Shown here: in pieces, positions 1 through 8,553 of the stretch
Layout: each line of letters starts with the position of its first letter
Position numbering within the stretch: the stretch's first letter is position 1
The notes under the pieces: model-generated
The model's database searches: none
What the model was told of the DNA's origin: nothing
What the model saw: the letters and a program-made list of their open reading frames with translations, nothing else
Made by a program: the position numbers and the translations under genes
Assembly (NCBI GenBank): GCA_964358085.1
Contig: CAYHNU010000001.1
Coordinates: 1-64,000 of the forward strand
Source of the DNA: GWC2-45-19 sp964358085
Lineage (GTDB): Bacteria > Patescibacteriota > Microgenomatia > CAZETR01 > Amesbacteraceae
Length of the DNA stretch: 64,000 nt
Direction: 5' to 3'

Positions 1-1
1 A

Positions 2-940
2 GATTTTTGGTGGCCGCAAGACATGACCAAAAAATTATTCAATAGGTTCGCCGTTCATCTCGCTAAACCTCGTTTTTTAGACTTTTCCCCTATAAAAACA
101 TCGCTTATAGATAGGTTGTTCACTTCAGCTCAATACGACTTGGTCTTTTGGGTCAGCGACGGGAGTATACCTGTGTCGTTGGCTAAAAAAACTATCATCC
201 ATATGCAGATTCCTGCTCATTGGCAGGGTTGCGGCACGCTAGCTAACCAAGTGAAGATTCGTTTCTATACTGTAGCCTGTAATTCCAAATTTACCAAATC
301 GGTAGTCGACCGGGTTTATCGTATCAATTCCCACGTCGTTTATCCCCCTGTAGCCGTTGAACTTTTCCAGCCCTTGCCCAAGCAAAATTTGATTGTGGGC
401 ATCGGCCGGTTGGCCCACGGACTGCACTCCAAGCGTCAGGACATTTTAATCAAAGCTTTTTCTCGTCTTCTTCCACTCCTGCCAGATTGGCGACTGGTTT
501 TAGCGGGTGGATCCAAAGATTTAGAACTTTTGAAAAACTATCGAGACTTGATTCGAAAACTGCCTATCGAAATTATCCCCAACCCTTCTTTGGAAAAAAT
601 TAAACAGCTTCTGGGAACAGCCAAATTTTTTTGGTCGGCTACAGGTTTCGGAGTCAACCCCATTGCTCATCCGGAAAGAATGGAACACTTTGGCATTACC
701 ACAGTGGAAGCTATGGCGGCCGGTGCAATTCCTCTTGTCACCAATTCCGGCGGCCATCTGGAAACAGTCGTCCCTGGTCAATCAGGATATTTGTGGAACT
801 CAATCGATCAACTAGTGAAATACACGGTCTCACTATCAAAAGACGAAATAAAACTTAATAAAATGGCCAGTCAGGCCCAGGCAAGGAGTAAACTGTTTTC
901 AACCGCGGTATTTAATTCCGAGTTTTCAAAATTAATATGA
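2..940 (+). CDS. GT4-family glycosyltransferase, 5'-partial
   Basis: Cytoplasmic retaining GT-B enzyme. The visible part is about 313 codons. An ATG lies at 23, but the frame stays open upstream (Trp-Trp-Pro-Gln-Asp before it) to the window edge, and a full GT4 is usually 350-400 aa, so I treat the 5' end as missing. Visible parts: the end of the N-terminal Rossmann domain (IHMQIPAHW near residue 60 counted from the ATG), the interdomain start VGIGRLAHGLHSKRQD near 125, and the nucleotide-sugar site HFGITTVEAMAAGAIPLVT near 224 with the expected Glu. The His/Lys-rich linker and the PERMEHFG block resemble ALG11-like mannosyltransferases (inference). It overlaps the next gene by ATGA. The sugar is unknown. 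Confidence 0.85.
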   Translation, partial: DFWWPQDMTKKLFNRFAVHLAKPRFLDFSPIKTSLIDRLFTSAQYDLVFWVSDGSIPVSLAKKTIIHMQIPAHWQGCGTLANQVKIRFYTVACNSKFTKSVVDRVYRINSHVVYPPVAVELFQPLPKQNLIVGIGRLAHGLHSKRQDILIKAFSRLLPLLPDWRLVLAGGSKDLELLKNYRDLIRKLPIEIIPNPSLEKIKQLLGTAKFFWSATGFGVNPIAHPERMEHFGITTVEAMAAGAIPLVTNSGGHLETVVPGQSGYLWNSIDQLVKYTVSLSKDEIKLNKMASQAQARSKLFSTAVFNSEFSKLI

Positions 941-2112
941 CCAAAAAAATCGCGATTTTAGCCATCATCGGTTTAGCCATTCGCTTAGTACTCATTCCCA
1001 TCACCATGCACGCCGATTTCCGGGCCTACAACCTGGCTGCGTATTTAATTACTCAAAAAGGGCAGTTGTTTGGTTTCTACGACTACATTAGTCACTTACC
1101 CAGGACCGACAGAATTTTGGAAGTGTTCATGGACGATGGTTTATTTATTTACCCTCCTCTAGCGTACTTAACTCACGCTCTATTTATGTGGCTTCTTAGC
1201 CCTTTCTACCCGTGGCAGACTCTTAATACCCTCATCTTATATTTCGACCACGTCCGCCCCGATCCCAACTTGCCCTGGTTGCTGTATTTGCTCAAGTTTC
1301 CTTATCTGGTAGCCGACGCGATCGGATTAGTTATCCTTCTCAAATTAGTCGATCCCCGACGTCGTCTTTTAGCCGCAGCTTTGTGGATTTTTAACCCCGT
1401 CACCATTTACTCAAGCTACATGCTGGCCCAGTTTGATATATATATTGCAGTATTTTTGTTGCTGGCCCTGCTGTTGGTTGCCCGGGGTCGATCGCTTTGG
1501 GCCGCTATTTGCATAGGTATTGCCGCCGGATTTAAGCCGTTCCCGCTGCTGCTGGCTCCGTTTTTAGGACTTAAGTTTGCTCTTGTTTCCTTCCTAACAT
1601 ATCTGGCCATTATTTCCCCTTATTTGTCTTCGCCGGCTTTTAAACAATATGCCCTGCTGGCCAATCAGACGGAGAAACTCTGGTTTGCCAAAATATCCGT
1701 CTCCGGCGGCCAGTATATTTCCATCTTTTTATTGGGGTTGGTTCTTCTGCTGTGGTGGAATTTTTATAAGCCAAAAGCCATGTCCCTGGCCGGCTGGATC
1801 ACTTCTGCTCTACTGCTCTTTTTTTCGGTGGTTCATTATCACGTTCAATGGTTTACTTGGGTCGTTCCTTCGCTCATCGTCGTTTTAACCACCAAGAAAC
1901 TCCTGCTGCCATCTCTAGTTCTTCTGGCTTGTTACGCCGTCATCGTCATTTTGGGAGAACAAACACTTTTCTTTGGGCTGTTTGGCAGCAGTTTTTCCCT
2001 GGCTTCCCAATTTACTCTCATGCCCGCTGACCAGTTCGTATCTCTGGCTCGATCCATTTTTGCCGCTACTTCCGTCTACCTGATATGCGCCAATACTTCC
2101 TCCTCGTCATAA
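937..2112 (+). CDS. Polytopic GT-C glycosyltransferase, GT87/DUF2029-like
   Basis: 391 aa integral membrane protein with about ten hydrophobic segments. The order N-terminal hydrophobic anchor, periplasmic loop containing HADFRAYN (candidate catalytic Asp), YPPLAYLTHA, FNPVTIYSSYMLAQFD and GFKPFPLLLAPFLGL matches polyprenyl-phosphate-mannose-dependent GT87-type enzymes (PimE-like). It would transfer a lipid-linked sugar to an acceptor outside the membrane. It shares the FNP-x-TIY, Q-x-D-I and K-x-[FY]PLLL blocks with the gene at 11294, so the two are paralogues. It starts in an ATGA overlap with the upstream GT4 and overlaps the next gene by 28 bp. No SD is visible. Confidence 0.8.
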   Translation: MTKKIAILAIIGLAIRLVLIPITMHADFRAYNLAAYLITQKGQLFGFYDYISHLPRTDRILEVFMDDGLFIYPPLAYLTHALFMWLLSPFYPWQTLNTLILYFDHVRPDPNLPWLLYLLKFPYLVADAIGLVILLKLVDPRRRLLAAALWIFNPVTIYSSYMLAQFDIYIAVFLLLALLLVARGRSLWAAICIGIAAGFKPFPLLLAPFLGLKFALVSFLTYLAIISPYLSSPAFKQYALLANQTEKLWFAKISVSGGQYISIFLLGLVLLLWWNFYKPKAMSLAGWITSALLLFFSVVHYHVQWFTWVVPSLIVVLTTKKLLLPSLVLLACYAVIVILGEQTLFFGLFGSSFSLASQFTLMPADQFVSLARSIFAATSVYLICANTSSSS

Positions 2113-3518
2113 TTTTTTTGCTGGCTTTTTTTCTGCGGGCTCAATACTCCCAATCCGGCAATGTAGTTTTCAGCTTTGATCAGGCCCGGGACGCCTACAC
2201 CGTCGGCGATCTTCTCCGGGGAGATTTAAAAATTCAGGGTCCACCCACCTCCACCCGGGATTTTTTCCATGGTGTTCTTTATTACTACGTCATCGCCCCC
2301 GGTTACTGGCTGGGTCACGGCAGCCCTTTGATAGCTGCCTATTGGCTGGCCTTTGTCACTTCACTGGGAGTTTTCTTGGTTTACTTTATCACCCGTTCGC
2401 CCTGGTTGGCTCTTCTTTACGCCGTGTCCTATGAACAGACCCAATACGCCACCTATTTGAGCAACACTTCACTGGCGGTTCTCACTGTTCCTCTGTTTTA
2501 TTTAGGTTTATGGCAATGGCTGCAGGGGAAGAAGTGGGGCCCCGCAGTGGCGGGGCTGGGCCTGGGTTTAAGCATCCAGGCCAACATTTTTATGGCCTAT
2601 CATTTGCCGGAAGTACTGATCTTCGCCCTGTTCAAAAAAATCAGCATTACCAAAGACAGCTTAAGCAAATTTATTTTCTCGGCTCTTTTGGCCACCTCGT
2701 CGATGCTTATTTCCGAAATAAAATTCGGTTTCCCCAGCCGTAGCGGCCTCGTTCATTTGCTCTCCCGCACCGGTTACGCTGCCGATTTCTCCAGAGAGGC
2801 AAACACCGCCGTCGAACTGTTTGGCCGGCTGTTTAGCCTCAATCTCCTGCCCCAACTTCCCCAATTGGGTGTAGCAATCGGTGTTTTACTGATAGCCGCA
2901 TTTCTGCTTCGCCGACCCCGTCCTCGCTGGTGGCCAATTGTAGTTTTTGGTCTATTTTCCTGGATCCCGGTCTTAGCTTTTGGTGGCATCAGCTCTCCGT
3001 ACATCACAGCCGGCTTATTTATTCTTGTTCTTTTCCTACTTCGGGGAGCCAGTTTTATTCTAATTTCTATTTTTCTCATCTCTAATCTTCTTTATTTATC
3101 TGGTCATATTTCTGCCAGGCAAAATCTCTTTTCCATTCAAAAAGACATGATTATCAGTCAAGAACTGGCGGCTGTCGACTATATCTACAGAGAGGCCGAA
3201 GGCCAGCCGTTCTCACTGAACACGGCTACCGTTCCATTGTTTATCAATACTACCTGGTCTTATCTCTTTAATTGGTATGGCCAAACAAAATATGAATACC
3301 TGCCGTATTGGCACGGCCGCAGCCAGGCCGGGTCACTGGGGGATAATTTGTCCCGCCCCCCAATCGGAGTAAAAAAGTATTTTATGCTCATTGAACCCAC
3401 CCAAGGTCTGCCGGAGGATATAATTAACAATTATCTGGACGAGGAGAAAAAATATTCTACTTTTAATCATTTCGCCCAATTCGGCGATATTACGGTTCAA
3501 AACCGCACCGGCAAATGA
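2085..3518 (+). CDS. Polytopic GT-C glycosyltransferase
   Basis: 477 aa, about ten membrane segments and a soluble C-terminal tail of roughly 130 residues. After the first membrane helix the loop reads SFDQARDAYTVGDLLRG, an Asp-containing PMT/ArnT-like catalytic loop, followed by GPPTSTRDFFHGVLYYY where K-x-PP-x-Y occurs in PMT-like enzymes. These features support a lipid-phosphate-sugar-dependent transferase acting outside the membrane. The first ATG lies inside the upstream gene (28 bp overlap). The C-terminus ends in an ATGA overlap with the next gene. Acceptor and sugar cannot be told. Confidence 0.75.
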   Translation: MRQYFLLVIIFLLAFFLRAQYSQSGNVVFSFDQARDAYTVGDLLRGDLKIQGPPTSTRDFFHGVLYYYVIAPGYWLGHGSPLIAAYWLAFVTSLGVFLVYFITRSPWLALLYAVSYEQTQYATYLSNTSLAVLTVPLFYLGLWQWLQGKKWGPAVAGLGLGLSIQANIFMAYHLPEVLIFALFKKISITKDSLSKFIFSALLATSSMLISEIKFGFPSRSGLVHLLSRTGYAADFSREANTAVELFGRLFSLNLLPQLPQLGVAIGVLLIAAFLLRRPRPRWWPIVVFGLFSWIPVLAFGGISSPYITAGLFILVLFLLRGASFILISIFLISNLLYLSGHISARQNLFSIQKDMIISQELAAVDYIYREAEGQPFSLNTATVPLFINTTWSYLFNWYGQTKYEYLPYWHGRSQAGSLGDNLSRPPIGVKKYFMLIEPTQGLPEDIINNYLDEEKKYSTFNHFAQFGDITVQNRTGK

Positions 3519-5734
3519 TTCTGTCATTTTTGTCTAATCTATTTTTCTCATCAACCTTGGCTCAGGTTATATCCAGTGTTTTGCAGGCAAAAACCCGCCT
3601 TAGTTTATTTGGAGAGTATTCCTACTCAATTCCCTCCTTTTCTTCTCAACTGGCGTCAGAAAAGACCTACGATATTTTAAATTACGCATTATTTATATTA
3701 ATTGCGGGCGTCCTCTTGTGGTTCAATCTTAAATTCAGAAAAAAACCAAATATCTGGCTTGACACAGGGTATTTTATTATCTCCTTCTTCTTTTATCTGC
3801 AAGTCCATTTTCTCGGTTACTCGTCCCTAACAATAGTCATTGGGTTCTTGGCGTTTCAAGTACTATTTTGGGTTTTAAATAGCTTTTCACCCAACCAAAG
3901 CCGCACATATACAACCCGAGTATTTCTTAACTCGATATTCTTAAGTGTGAGCACTTTATTAATCGTCCGTCAGTTTAACTATTCTCTAATTCTTCCCTTT
4001 TCAGCATTAGTAATTGTCCCATTAATTTATTACTATTCCCATGATAAAATCTCAAGACTCTTGGCTCATCCTTTTCATATATTACTAATCGCTAATCTTT
4101 TCTTCCCTAGCTCATTGGACAAATTGTTAGTGATTACTTTAACGGTTTTAATTGCTAGCTGGTTAACTAGAAATATCAACATTTTGAGGACAGAAACTCT
4201 CTCTAAACACGTTTATCCTCTCGCCGCCATTTTTTTAATTGCTTTTAATCCAATGTATTATCTGGGAACAATCGACTCTGTGGAAGAGGGATTTTGGTTA
4301 GGATGGCTAAACAGAATTATACATGGAGAAATCCTTTATCGGGATGTCTGGGTTTACCACCCCCCGCTTTTGATTTGGTTACTTGGTTTATTTAGTAAAG
4401 TCGTAGGGGCGAGTGTAGCCAATGTCAGGTTATATTTTCACTTACTACAAATATTAGGATTTTGGGTTTTTTATCTAGTCATTTGTAACCTAACACCCTC
4501 CAAAATTCTGCGAGCATTAGTGACAGGACTGATAATCGCTTTTAGTTTTACCCTAGTTAAAAATAATGTGGAAATAAGGATGGCCAGTGGTTTATTGGCG
4601 ATCTTGGGACTATATTTATATTGGCAAGAGAACAAGCTTTCTTGGTTGATAATTACTGGAGCGGCTTTAGGAATATCAATATTTACAAGTGTTGAGGTAG
4701 GACTGTCGGCGTTTGCTTCAATATTAATATCCCTTGTTCTTTCTTCTCGCGTCCAAAACTTGCTCAAAACAGTCTCCAGATTAGGCCTAGGGATTCTAAT
4801 GGTGGCCACACCGATAATTATATTTCTGGGGTATACCAAATCTCTGACTCCCTTCGTAAATCAGATAACGTATTATTCCCATGGATTTTCATCTGGATAC
4901 TTTAACCTGCCTATTGATAAGACAGAAACACTTCCCCTCTTCAAATGGGGTTCAGCAGTCGAATTTTTTACATCCTCTGTTTGGTTGTGGGATCTTACTC
5001 GCATAATACTCATTAGTGGCGCGGTCTTTGCTTTTTATAAAACCTATACTCGCCAAGGCACAAATGAAGATAAATTAGCTTTTGCTATTTCATTATTCGG
5101 TATTATTATTTTTCGGGCTGCATTAGGAAGATCGGATTGGTATCACTTACTGTTTCCCTTATGGGCGGCAACTCTTATTTTGGGTTATTTAGCCGGCGGT
5201 ATGTGGGGGCAAAGACCGTGGGGGCAGGTAGTCACAGTTCTGGCCTTTGTCTTATTTTTTAGTAAGGACCTCATTAACCTCAATTTTATGACCCAACAAT
5301 TTTACAAATGGCAATCTTACGGTATTTTCCCGGGAACATATTCGACGTATACATCTCCCCGTTTGGATACAATAGTTAGTAGTGAAGTTGATACATCCGA
5401 CTTTAACGATTTAATCGAGTTTGTGGACAGACAAGACCCTCAACGGCCGCTTTTTAGTTTTCCCTGGATGCCAGAATTGTACTTTATTACCAGGAGGGGA
5501 AATCCTACTAAAAACGACACTCCTTATGCATTTTATTCTCCTGATTACCAAACCATGACAGTAGCACAGTTAAGAGCAACATCTAACGTACTGATCGTTT
5601 ATAATCCGGAAATGAAATTTTCCAACATGTCTCCGGACAGCATAGCGATATTGAAAAAATATATAACGGATAATTTCTACCCCCTCTCTCGATTCGGTTC
5701 ATATATAGTTATGGAACAAAGGCAAAAGATATGA
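3515..5734 (+). CDS. Large GT-C glycosyltransferase, GT39/ArnT-like
   Basis: 739 aa, with an extra N-terminal block of about six membrane helices (residues 1-220) before the catalytic core. The core begins near residue 245 with GTIDSVEEGFWLGWLN, then RIIHGEILYRDVWVYHPPLL. This is the GT39/ArnT pattern of an acidic residue in the first outer loop followed by G-x-x-x-YRD and H/K-PP. The C-terminal 100 residues are soluble and probably extracytoplasmic. The added N-terminal helices are unusual for this fold and could be a fused membrane domain. It is coupled by ATGA on both sides. It is more AT-rich than the preceding genes, which may mean a different origin. Confidence 0.78.
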   Translation: MILSFLSNLFFSSTLAQVISSVLQAKTRLSLFGEYSYSIPSFSSQLASEKTYDILNYALFILIAGVLLWFNLKFRKKPNIWLDTGYFIISFFFYLQVHFLGYSSLTIVIGFLAFQVLFWVLNSFSPNQSRTYTTRVFLNSIFLSVSTLLIVRQFNYSLILPFSALVIVPLIYYYSHDKISRLLAHPFHILLIANLFFPSSLDKLLVITLTVLIASWLTRNINILRTETLSKHVYPLAAIFLIAFNPMYYLGTIDSVEEGFWLGWLNRIIHGEILYRDVWVYHPPLLIWLLGLFSKVVGASVANVRLYFHLLQILGFWVFYLVICNLTPSKILRALVTGLIIAFSFTLVKNNVEIRMASGLLAILGLYLYWQENKLSWLIITGAALGISIFTSVEVGLSAFASILISLVLSSRVQNLLKTVSRLGLGILMVATPIIIFLGYTKSLTPFVNQITYYSHGFSSGYFNLPIDKTETLPLFKWGSAVEFFTSSVWLWDLTRIILISGAVFAFYKTYTRQGTNEDKLAFAISLFGIIIFRAALGRSDWYHLLFPLWAATLILGYLAGGMWGQRPWGQVVTVLAFVLFFSKDLINLNFMTQQFYKWQSYGIFPGTYSTYTSPRLDTIVSSEVDTSDFNDLIEFVDRQDPQRPLFSFPWMPELYFITRRGNPTKNDTPYAFYSPDYQTMTVAQLRATSNVLIVYNPEMKFSNMSPDSIAILKKYITDNFYPLSRFGSYIVMEQRQKI

Positions 5735-6531
5735 AGAGTTCTGTTGTCATTCCCGTCTATAACGGCCAAAAACACTTGGCAAATAATTTGCCGAAAGTTT
5801 TAGCTCTGGGTGCGGATGAAGTAGTAATAATCGATGATGCCTCTACGGACGACTCAGTCCAGTTTTTGACCACAAAATACCCGACCATCAAACTCGTCCG
5901 TCACCCGCAAAACCAGGGTTTTCCCATTACAGTTAACGACGGTTTTGCCGTTGCCTCGGGCGATATAGTTTTTCTGCTTAACCAAGACGTAAAACCGGAT
6001 AAATCTCTCATCACCAAAACTCTGCCGCATTTTGCAGATCCCCAAGTTTTTGCCGTCACCTTCAACGAAAAAGGCCGTTCCTGGGCCGACGGTCGGTGGA
6101 CCGAAGGTGGCATGCTCGAATTCACCAATGGCAAGCTGGATAATAAATTGCATGACTCCCTTTGGCCATCCGGCGGCAGCAGCGCCATCAGAAAAGATTT
6201 ATGGAACAAGCTGGGTGGTTTTGACCCCATATTTTCACCAGGATATTCAGAAGATCTCGATTTGGGACTCCGGGCTCACGCAGCCGGCTACAAAATTCTC
6301 TGGGTTCCTGCCTGCCGCGTGTCCCACACTCCGGAAACAGCTTTTAACAAGGCCTTTTCTCCTCGCCATCTTCAATACTTCAAAGATAGAAATTACTTGT
6401 TGGCCATGTGGAGAAACATGCCGATAGGTACATGGCCTGCTCACCTGACTGCCCTCCTAGGCCGTATCTTGCGTCACCCGGGTTATCTAGTTCCCACCCT
6501 TTGGGCCATATGGAAAAAGTTAGTGTCATAA
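5731..6531 (+). CDS. GT2-family glycosyltransferase (WbbL-like)
   Basis: 266 aa cytoplasmic inverting GT-A enzyme. Motifs in order: SVVIPVYNG at the N-terminus, IIDDASTDDS near 37-46 (nucleotide-binding Asp), LNQDVKPD near 84-91 standing in for the DXD motif, and SGGSSAIRKDLWNKLGGFD followed by YSEDLDLGLRAHAAGY near 170-190 (acceptor-side ED). A short hydrophobic C-terminus may tether it to the membrane. It overlaps the upstream GT-C by ATGA and the next GT2 by 22 bp. The family includes rhamnosyl- and galactofuranosyltransferases; the substrate is not determined. Confidence 0.88.
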   Translation: MKSSVVIPVYNGQKHLANNLPKVLALGADEVVIIDDASTDDSVQFLTTKYPTIKLVRHPQNQGFPITVNDGFAVASGDIVFLLNQDVKPDKSLITKTLPHFADPQVFAVTFNEKGRSWADGRWTEGGMLEFTNGKLDNKLHDSLWPSGGSSAIRKDLWNKLGGFDPIFSPGYSEDLDLGLRAHAAGYKILWVPACRVSHTPETAFNKAFSPRHLQYFKDRNYLLAMWRNMPIGTWPAHLTALLGRILRHPGYLVPTLWAIWKKLVS

Positions 6532-7286
6532 CTGTCAACTGGAACGTAGCCGATTCGTTAGAGAGATGTGTTAAATCGATCAGGGCCACTAAATATCCCA
6601 ATTTGGAACTAATTATTATTGACAACAATTCCGAAATTAAACCCAAATTTGTTTCTATTCAAAACTCGGCCAATATCGGTTTGCCCCGGGCTTGGAACCA
6701 GGGATTGCAGCAGGCCACGGGAGATTACATCTTGATTCTCAACCCGGACACTCGCCTCCCGGCCGATTTTTTTACTAAAGCTCTGAACTTTGCCTGCCGG
6801 ACTCCGGGTTTGGGAGTTATAGGCCCCAAATTTACCGACCCCGACGGCACACCCCAAGGATCAGTTTTTCTCGAGCCGTCTGTTATCGCCTCCATCCGCG
6901 AATATTGGCTGGGCCAAAAAGGTCTCACTCAAAAATACGTACCAACTAACCATGAACCAATAACCGTGAACTCAATCTCCGGCGCCTGCATGTTTTTCCC
7001 AAAATCTACAATTGCCAAAATAGGCAAATTTACCGAAAAAGTGTTCATGTATTACGAAGATTTAGATTACTGCCGCCGGATTCGTCAGGCAGGACTAAAA
7101 ATCGTTTTTCATCCCGGCATCACCATTGTTCATGAACATGGGGCAAGTTCAGCCAAATCCGCCGGCGCTGCCCAGAAATATCACCGCGATGCCTCTCTGT
7201 GGTACAACGGCCCCATAAAACATTATCTCCTATGGTTTATCCTCTGGTCAAGCCAAAAAATATCGAAAATATTTCGTATAGTATGA
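6510..7286 (+). CDS. GT2-family glycosyltransferase (WbbL-like)
   Basis: 258 aa. I choose the ATG at 6510 because it begins MEKVSVITVNWN, the normal start of this family; the upstream in-frame extension to 6408 is only antisense-like sequence within the previous gene. Motifs: IIDNNSE near 35, the donor site LILNPDTRLP near 85, SGACMFFPKS, and YYEDLDYCRRIRQAG near 185 (ED catalytic region). It is a tandem relative of the gene at 5731, so the pair probably adds successive residues to one glycan. It ends in an ATGA overlap with a small membrane protein. Confidence 0.88.
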   Translation: MEKVSVITVNWNVADSLERCVKSIRATKYPNLELIIIDNNSEIKPKFVSIQNSANIGLPRAWNQGLQQATGDYILILNPDTRLPADFFTKALNFACRTPGLGVIGPKFTDPDGTPQGSVFLEPSVIASIREYWLGQKGLTQKYVPTNHEPITVNSISGACMFFPKSTIAKIGKFTEKVFMYYEDLDYCRRIRQAGLKIVFHPGITIVHEHGASSAKSAGAAQKYHRDASLWYNGPIKHYLLWFILWSSQKISKIFRIV

Positions 7287-7501
7287 CAGTACAAAAAGAC
7301 TTGTATGGAGTTTTATCAGACTTATTTGTTAATTTGGCGGCTGGGTGGTTCGGGGCGGTGTTTATCGTACCAAATTTTTCCCAGTTAGGGTTACCGGCCA
7401 ATTGGCTGGTATTGACGATTGACATAGTTTTGGGTATATTAAGTTTGGTGTTAGCTTTGCGTTTAAAAAAGAACGCTAAAAGAAGGAATAAAAATGCCTA
7501 G
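7283..7501 (+). CDS. Small two-helix membrane protein, unknown
   Basis: 72 aa. The start is the ATG of an ATGA overlap with the upstream GT2, so it is translationally coupled. Two hydrophobic segments lie near residues 12-32 and 40-62, the second followed by a basic tail (KKNAKRRNKN), which by the positive-inside rule places the C-terminus in the cytoplasm. Its position after two GT2 enzymes suggests a membrane adaptor for the glycosyltransferases, but that is a guess. I do not recognise a family. Confidence 0.7.
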   Translation: MTVQKDLYGVLSDLFVNLAAGWFGAVFIVPNFSQLGLPANWLVLTIDIVLGILSLVLALRLKKNAKRRNKNA

Positions 7502-7625
7502 TTTACTAGATATAAATGTTCGAGCAGCCGTTGCTTTCGCCTTGACCATAATCGCTTCTGGGGTGGTTTACATTGCTATTCGTTTGTCGGACTTAAAAAG
7601 ACTTGACAAGAAAAAGAAGAAGTAG
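7494..7625 (+). CDS. Tiny single-helix membrane protein, unknown
   Basis: 43 aa reading frame beginning MPSLLDINVRAA, overlapping the previous small gene by 8 bp. It has one hydrophobic segment (about residues 12-30) followed by a strongly basic tail ending in five lysines. AAGGAA about 6 nt before the ATG is one of the few SD-like sites in the window and supports expression. With the 72-aa gene before it, it closes the first plus-strand operon. The architecture (short N-terminus, helix, poly-Lys tail) resembles small membrane-associated effector subunits, but no family is recognised. Confidence 0.6.
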   Translation: MPSLLDINVRAAVAFALTIIASGVVYIAIRLSDLKRLDKKKKK

Positions 7626-7671
7626 TACCAATTGGAAGAATCTGCATTAGAAGCGATTGCTTAGCTTAAAT

Positions 7672-8553
7672 TTATGCAGGGCCAAAAATTTCAGAAGTTA
7701 ATTGGGGCAAAACGTTAGTATAAGCGCGGAACAGGTCCCATTTTCCCCACACTGCCCAAGCCGGAATTCTGATCAAGCATCCGAATAACAATACCCATGG
7801 CAAGAGTGTCTGTTCCCACTTTGGCCGGTGTTTCTTGAAGTAATACAAATACCCCTTCATTTCGCCGATAAACGACGGGCCCAGCGATTTGACGCTCATC
7901 CGTTCTAAATGCACAGCCGAAGTTTGGGGATAATACCAGACATTAAATCCGGCCTTTTTGATCCGGTACTGCCATTCGATTTCCTCTCCATACATATGAA
8001 AATTTTCGTCAAACCCTCCCACCTTTTTGTATACCTGCCGCGACAACATAATAAAAGCTCCCTGCACCCAATCTGCTTCTTGGGCTATTACTAATCGGGA
8101 CACATCTCTGACATGGACAGTGTCTATAAATTTGCGGACAACAGGCAGGTTATCGATAAACGCCATCATTTGTGCCACCCGCCGCAAGGTAGGGAAGTAT
8201 CCGGTTGAAGGCAGTGTCGCTCCGCCGGCAGTCGTCAGTCGGCATCCAACTACGTCATATTTCAAGGCATAACATTTAGCCAGCGTATCCGGTTGCACAA
8301 AACAATCACTATTCAAAAGTAAAATTTTGTCTCCCTTGGCCACTTTCATGCCTTTGTTATTATTGGCTCCAAATCCCAGGCGGGTGGAGTTATAAATCAC
8401 TTTTACCTTGGGAAATGAGAATCTATCCTCTGGAGTGTTATTAATCAAAATCGTCTCAAATTCGATCTCCCTGGATCTATACAAATGCTCTAAGCATTTA
8501 AACGTGACATCAGGTGTGTTGTGATTTATGATGATGACAGAGAGCAAAGCCAT
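7672..8553 (-). CDS. GT2-family glycosyltransferase (rhamnosyltransferase-like)
   Basis: 293 aa if started at the ATG at 8553 (MALLSVIIINHN); an ATG four codons upstream is the alternative. Motifs: ILINNTPED near 35, LLLNSDCFVQPD near 85 as the donor-binding block, ADWVQGAFIMLSRQVYKKVGGFDE, and YGEEIEWQYRIKKAGF near 195 (catalytic EE/ED region). The C-terminal 40 residues contain a hydrophobic patch that may contact the membrane. It is transcribed away from the next GT-C gene, and the two start codons share the tetranucleotide CATG. The family includes WbbL/RfbN-like enzymes. Confidence 0.88.
   Translation of the reverse strand: MALLSVIIINHNTPDVTFKCLEHLYRSREIEFETILINNTPEDRFSFPKVKVIYNSTRLGFGANNNKGMKVAKGDKILLLNSDCFVQPDTLAKCYALKYDVVGCRLTTAGGATLPSTGYFPTLRRVAQMMAFIDNLPVVRKFIDTVHVRDVSRLVIAQEADWVQGAFIMLSRQVYKKVGGFDENFHMYGEEIEWQYRIKKAGFNVWYYPQTSAVHLERMSVKSLGPSFIGEMKGYLYYFKKHRPKWEQTLLPWVLLFGCLIRIPAWAVWGKWDLFRAYTNVLPQLTSEIFGPA

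Noticed and set aside
937..940. TGA as a sense codon (Gracilibacteria/SR1 code)
   Set aside because: TGA closes many genes exactly at ATGA overlaps with a following start, so it is a normal stop.
4471..4839. Antisense 122-codon reading frame in the GT39-like gene
   Set aside because: It has no recognisable domain and lies wholly inside a well supported membrane protein.
5854..6230. Antisense reading frames of about 100 codons in the first GT2
   Set aside because: Shadow of the GT2 frame; composition and residues follow its antisense.
6408..6509. Upstream extension of the second GT2 gene
   Set aside because: The added 34 residues have no family similarity and lie out of frame in the preceding GT2; the ATG at 6510 gives the normal start.
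7626..7671. Intrinsic terminator or small RNA in the convergent gap
   Set aside because: Only a short CCAATTGG palindrome is present, with no stable stem and no T-run.
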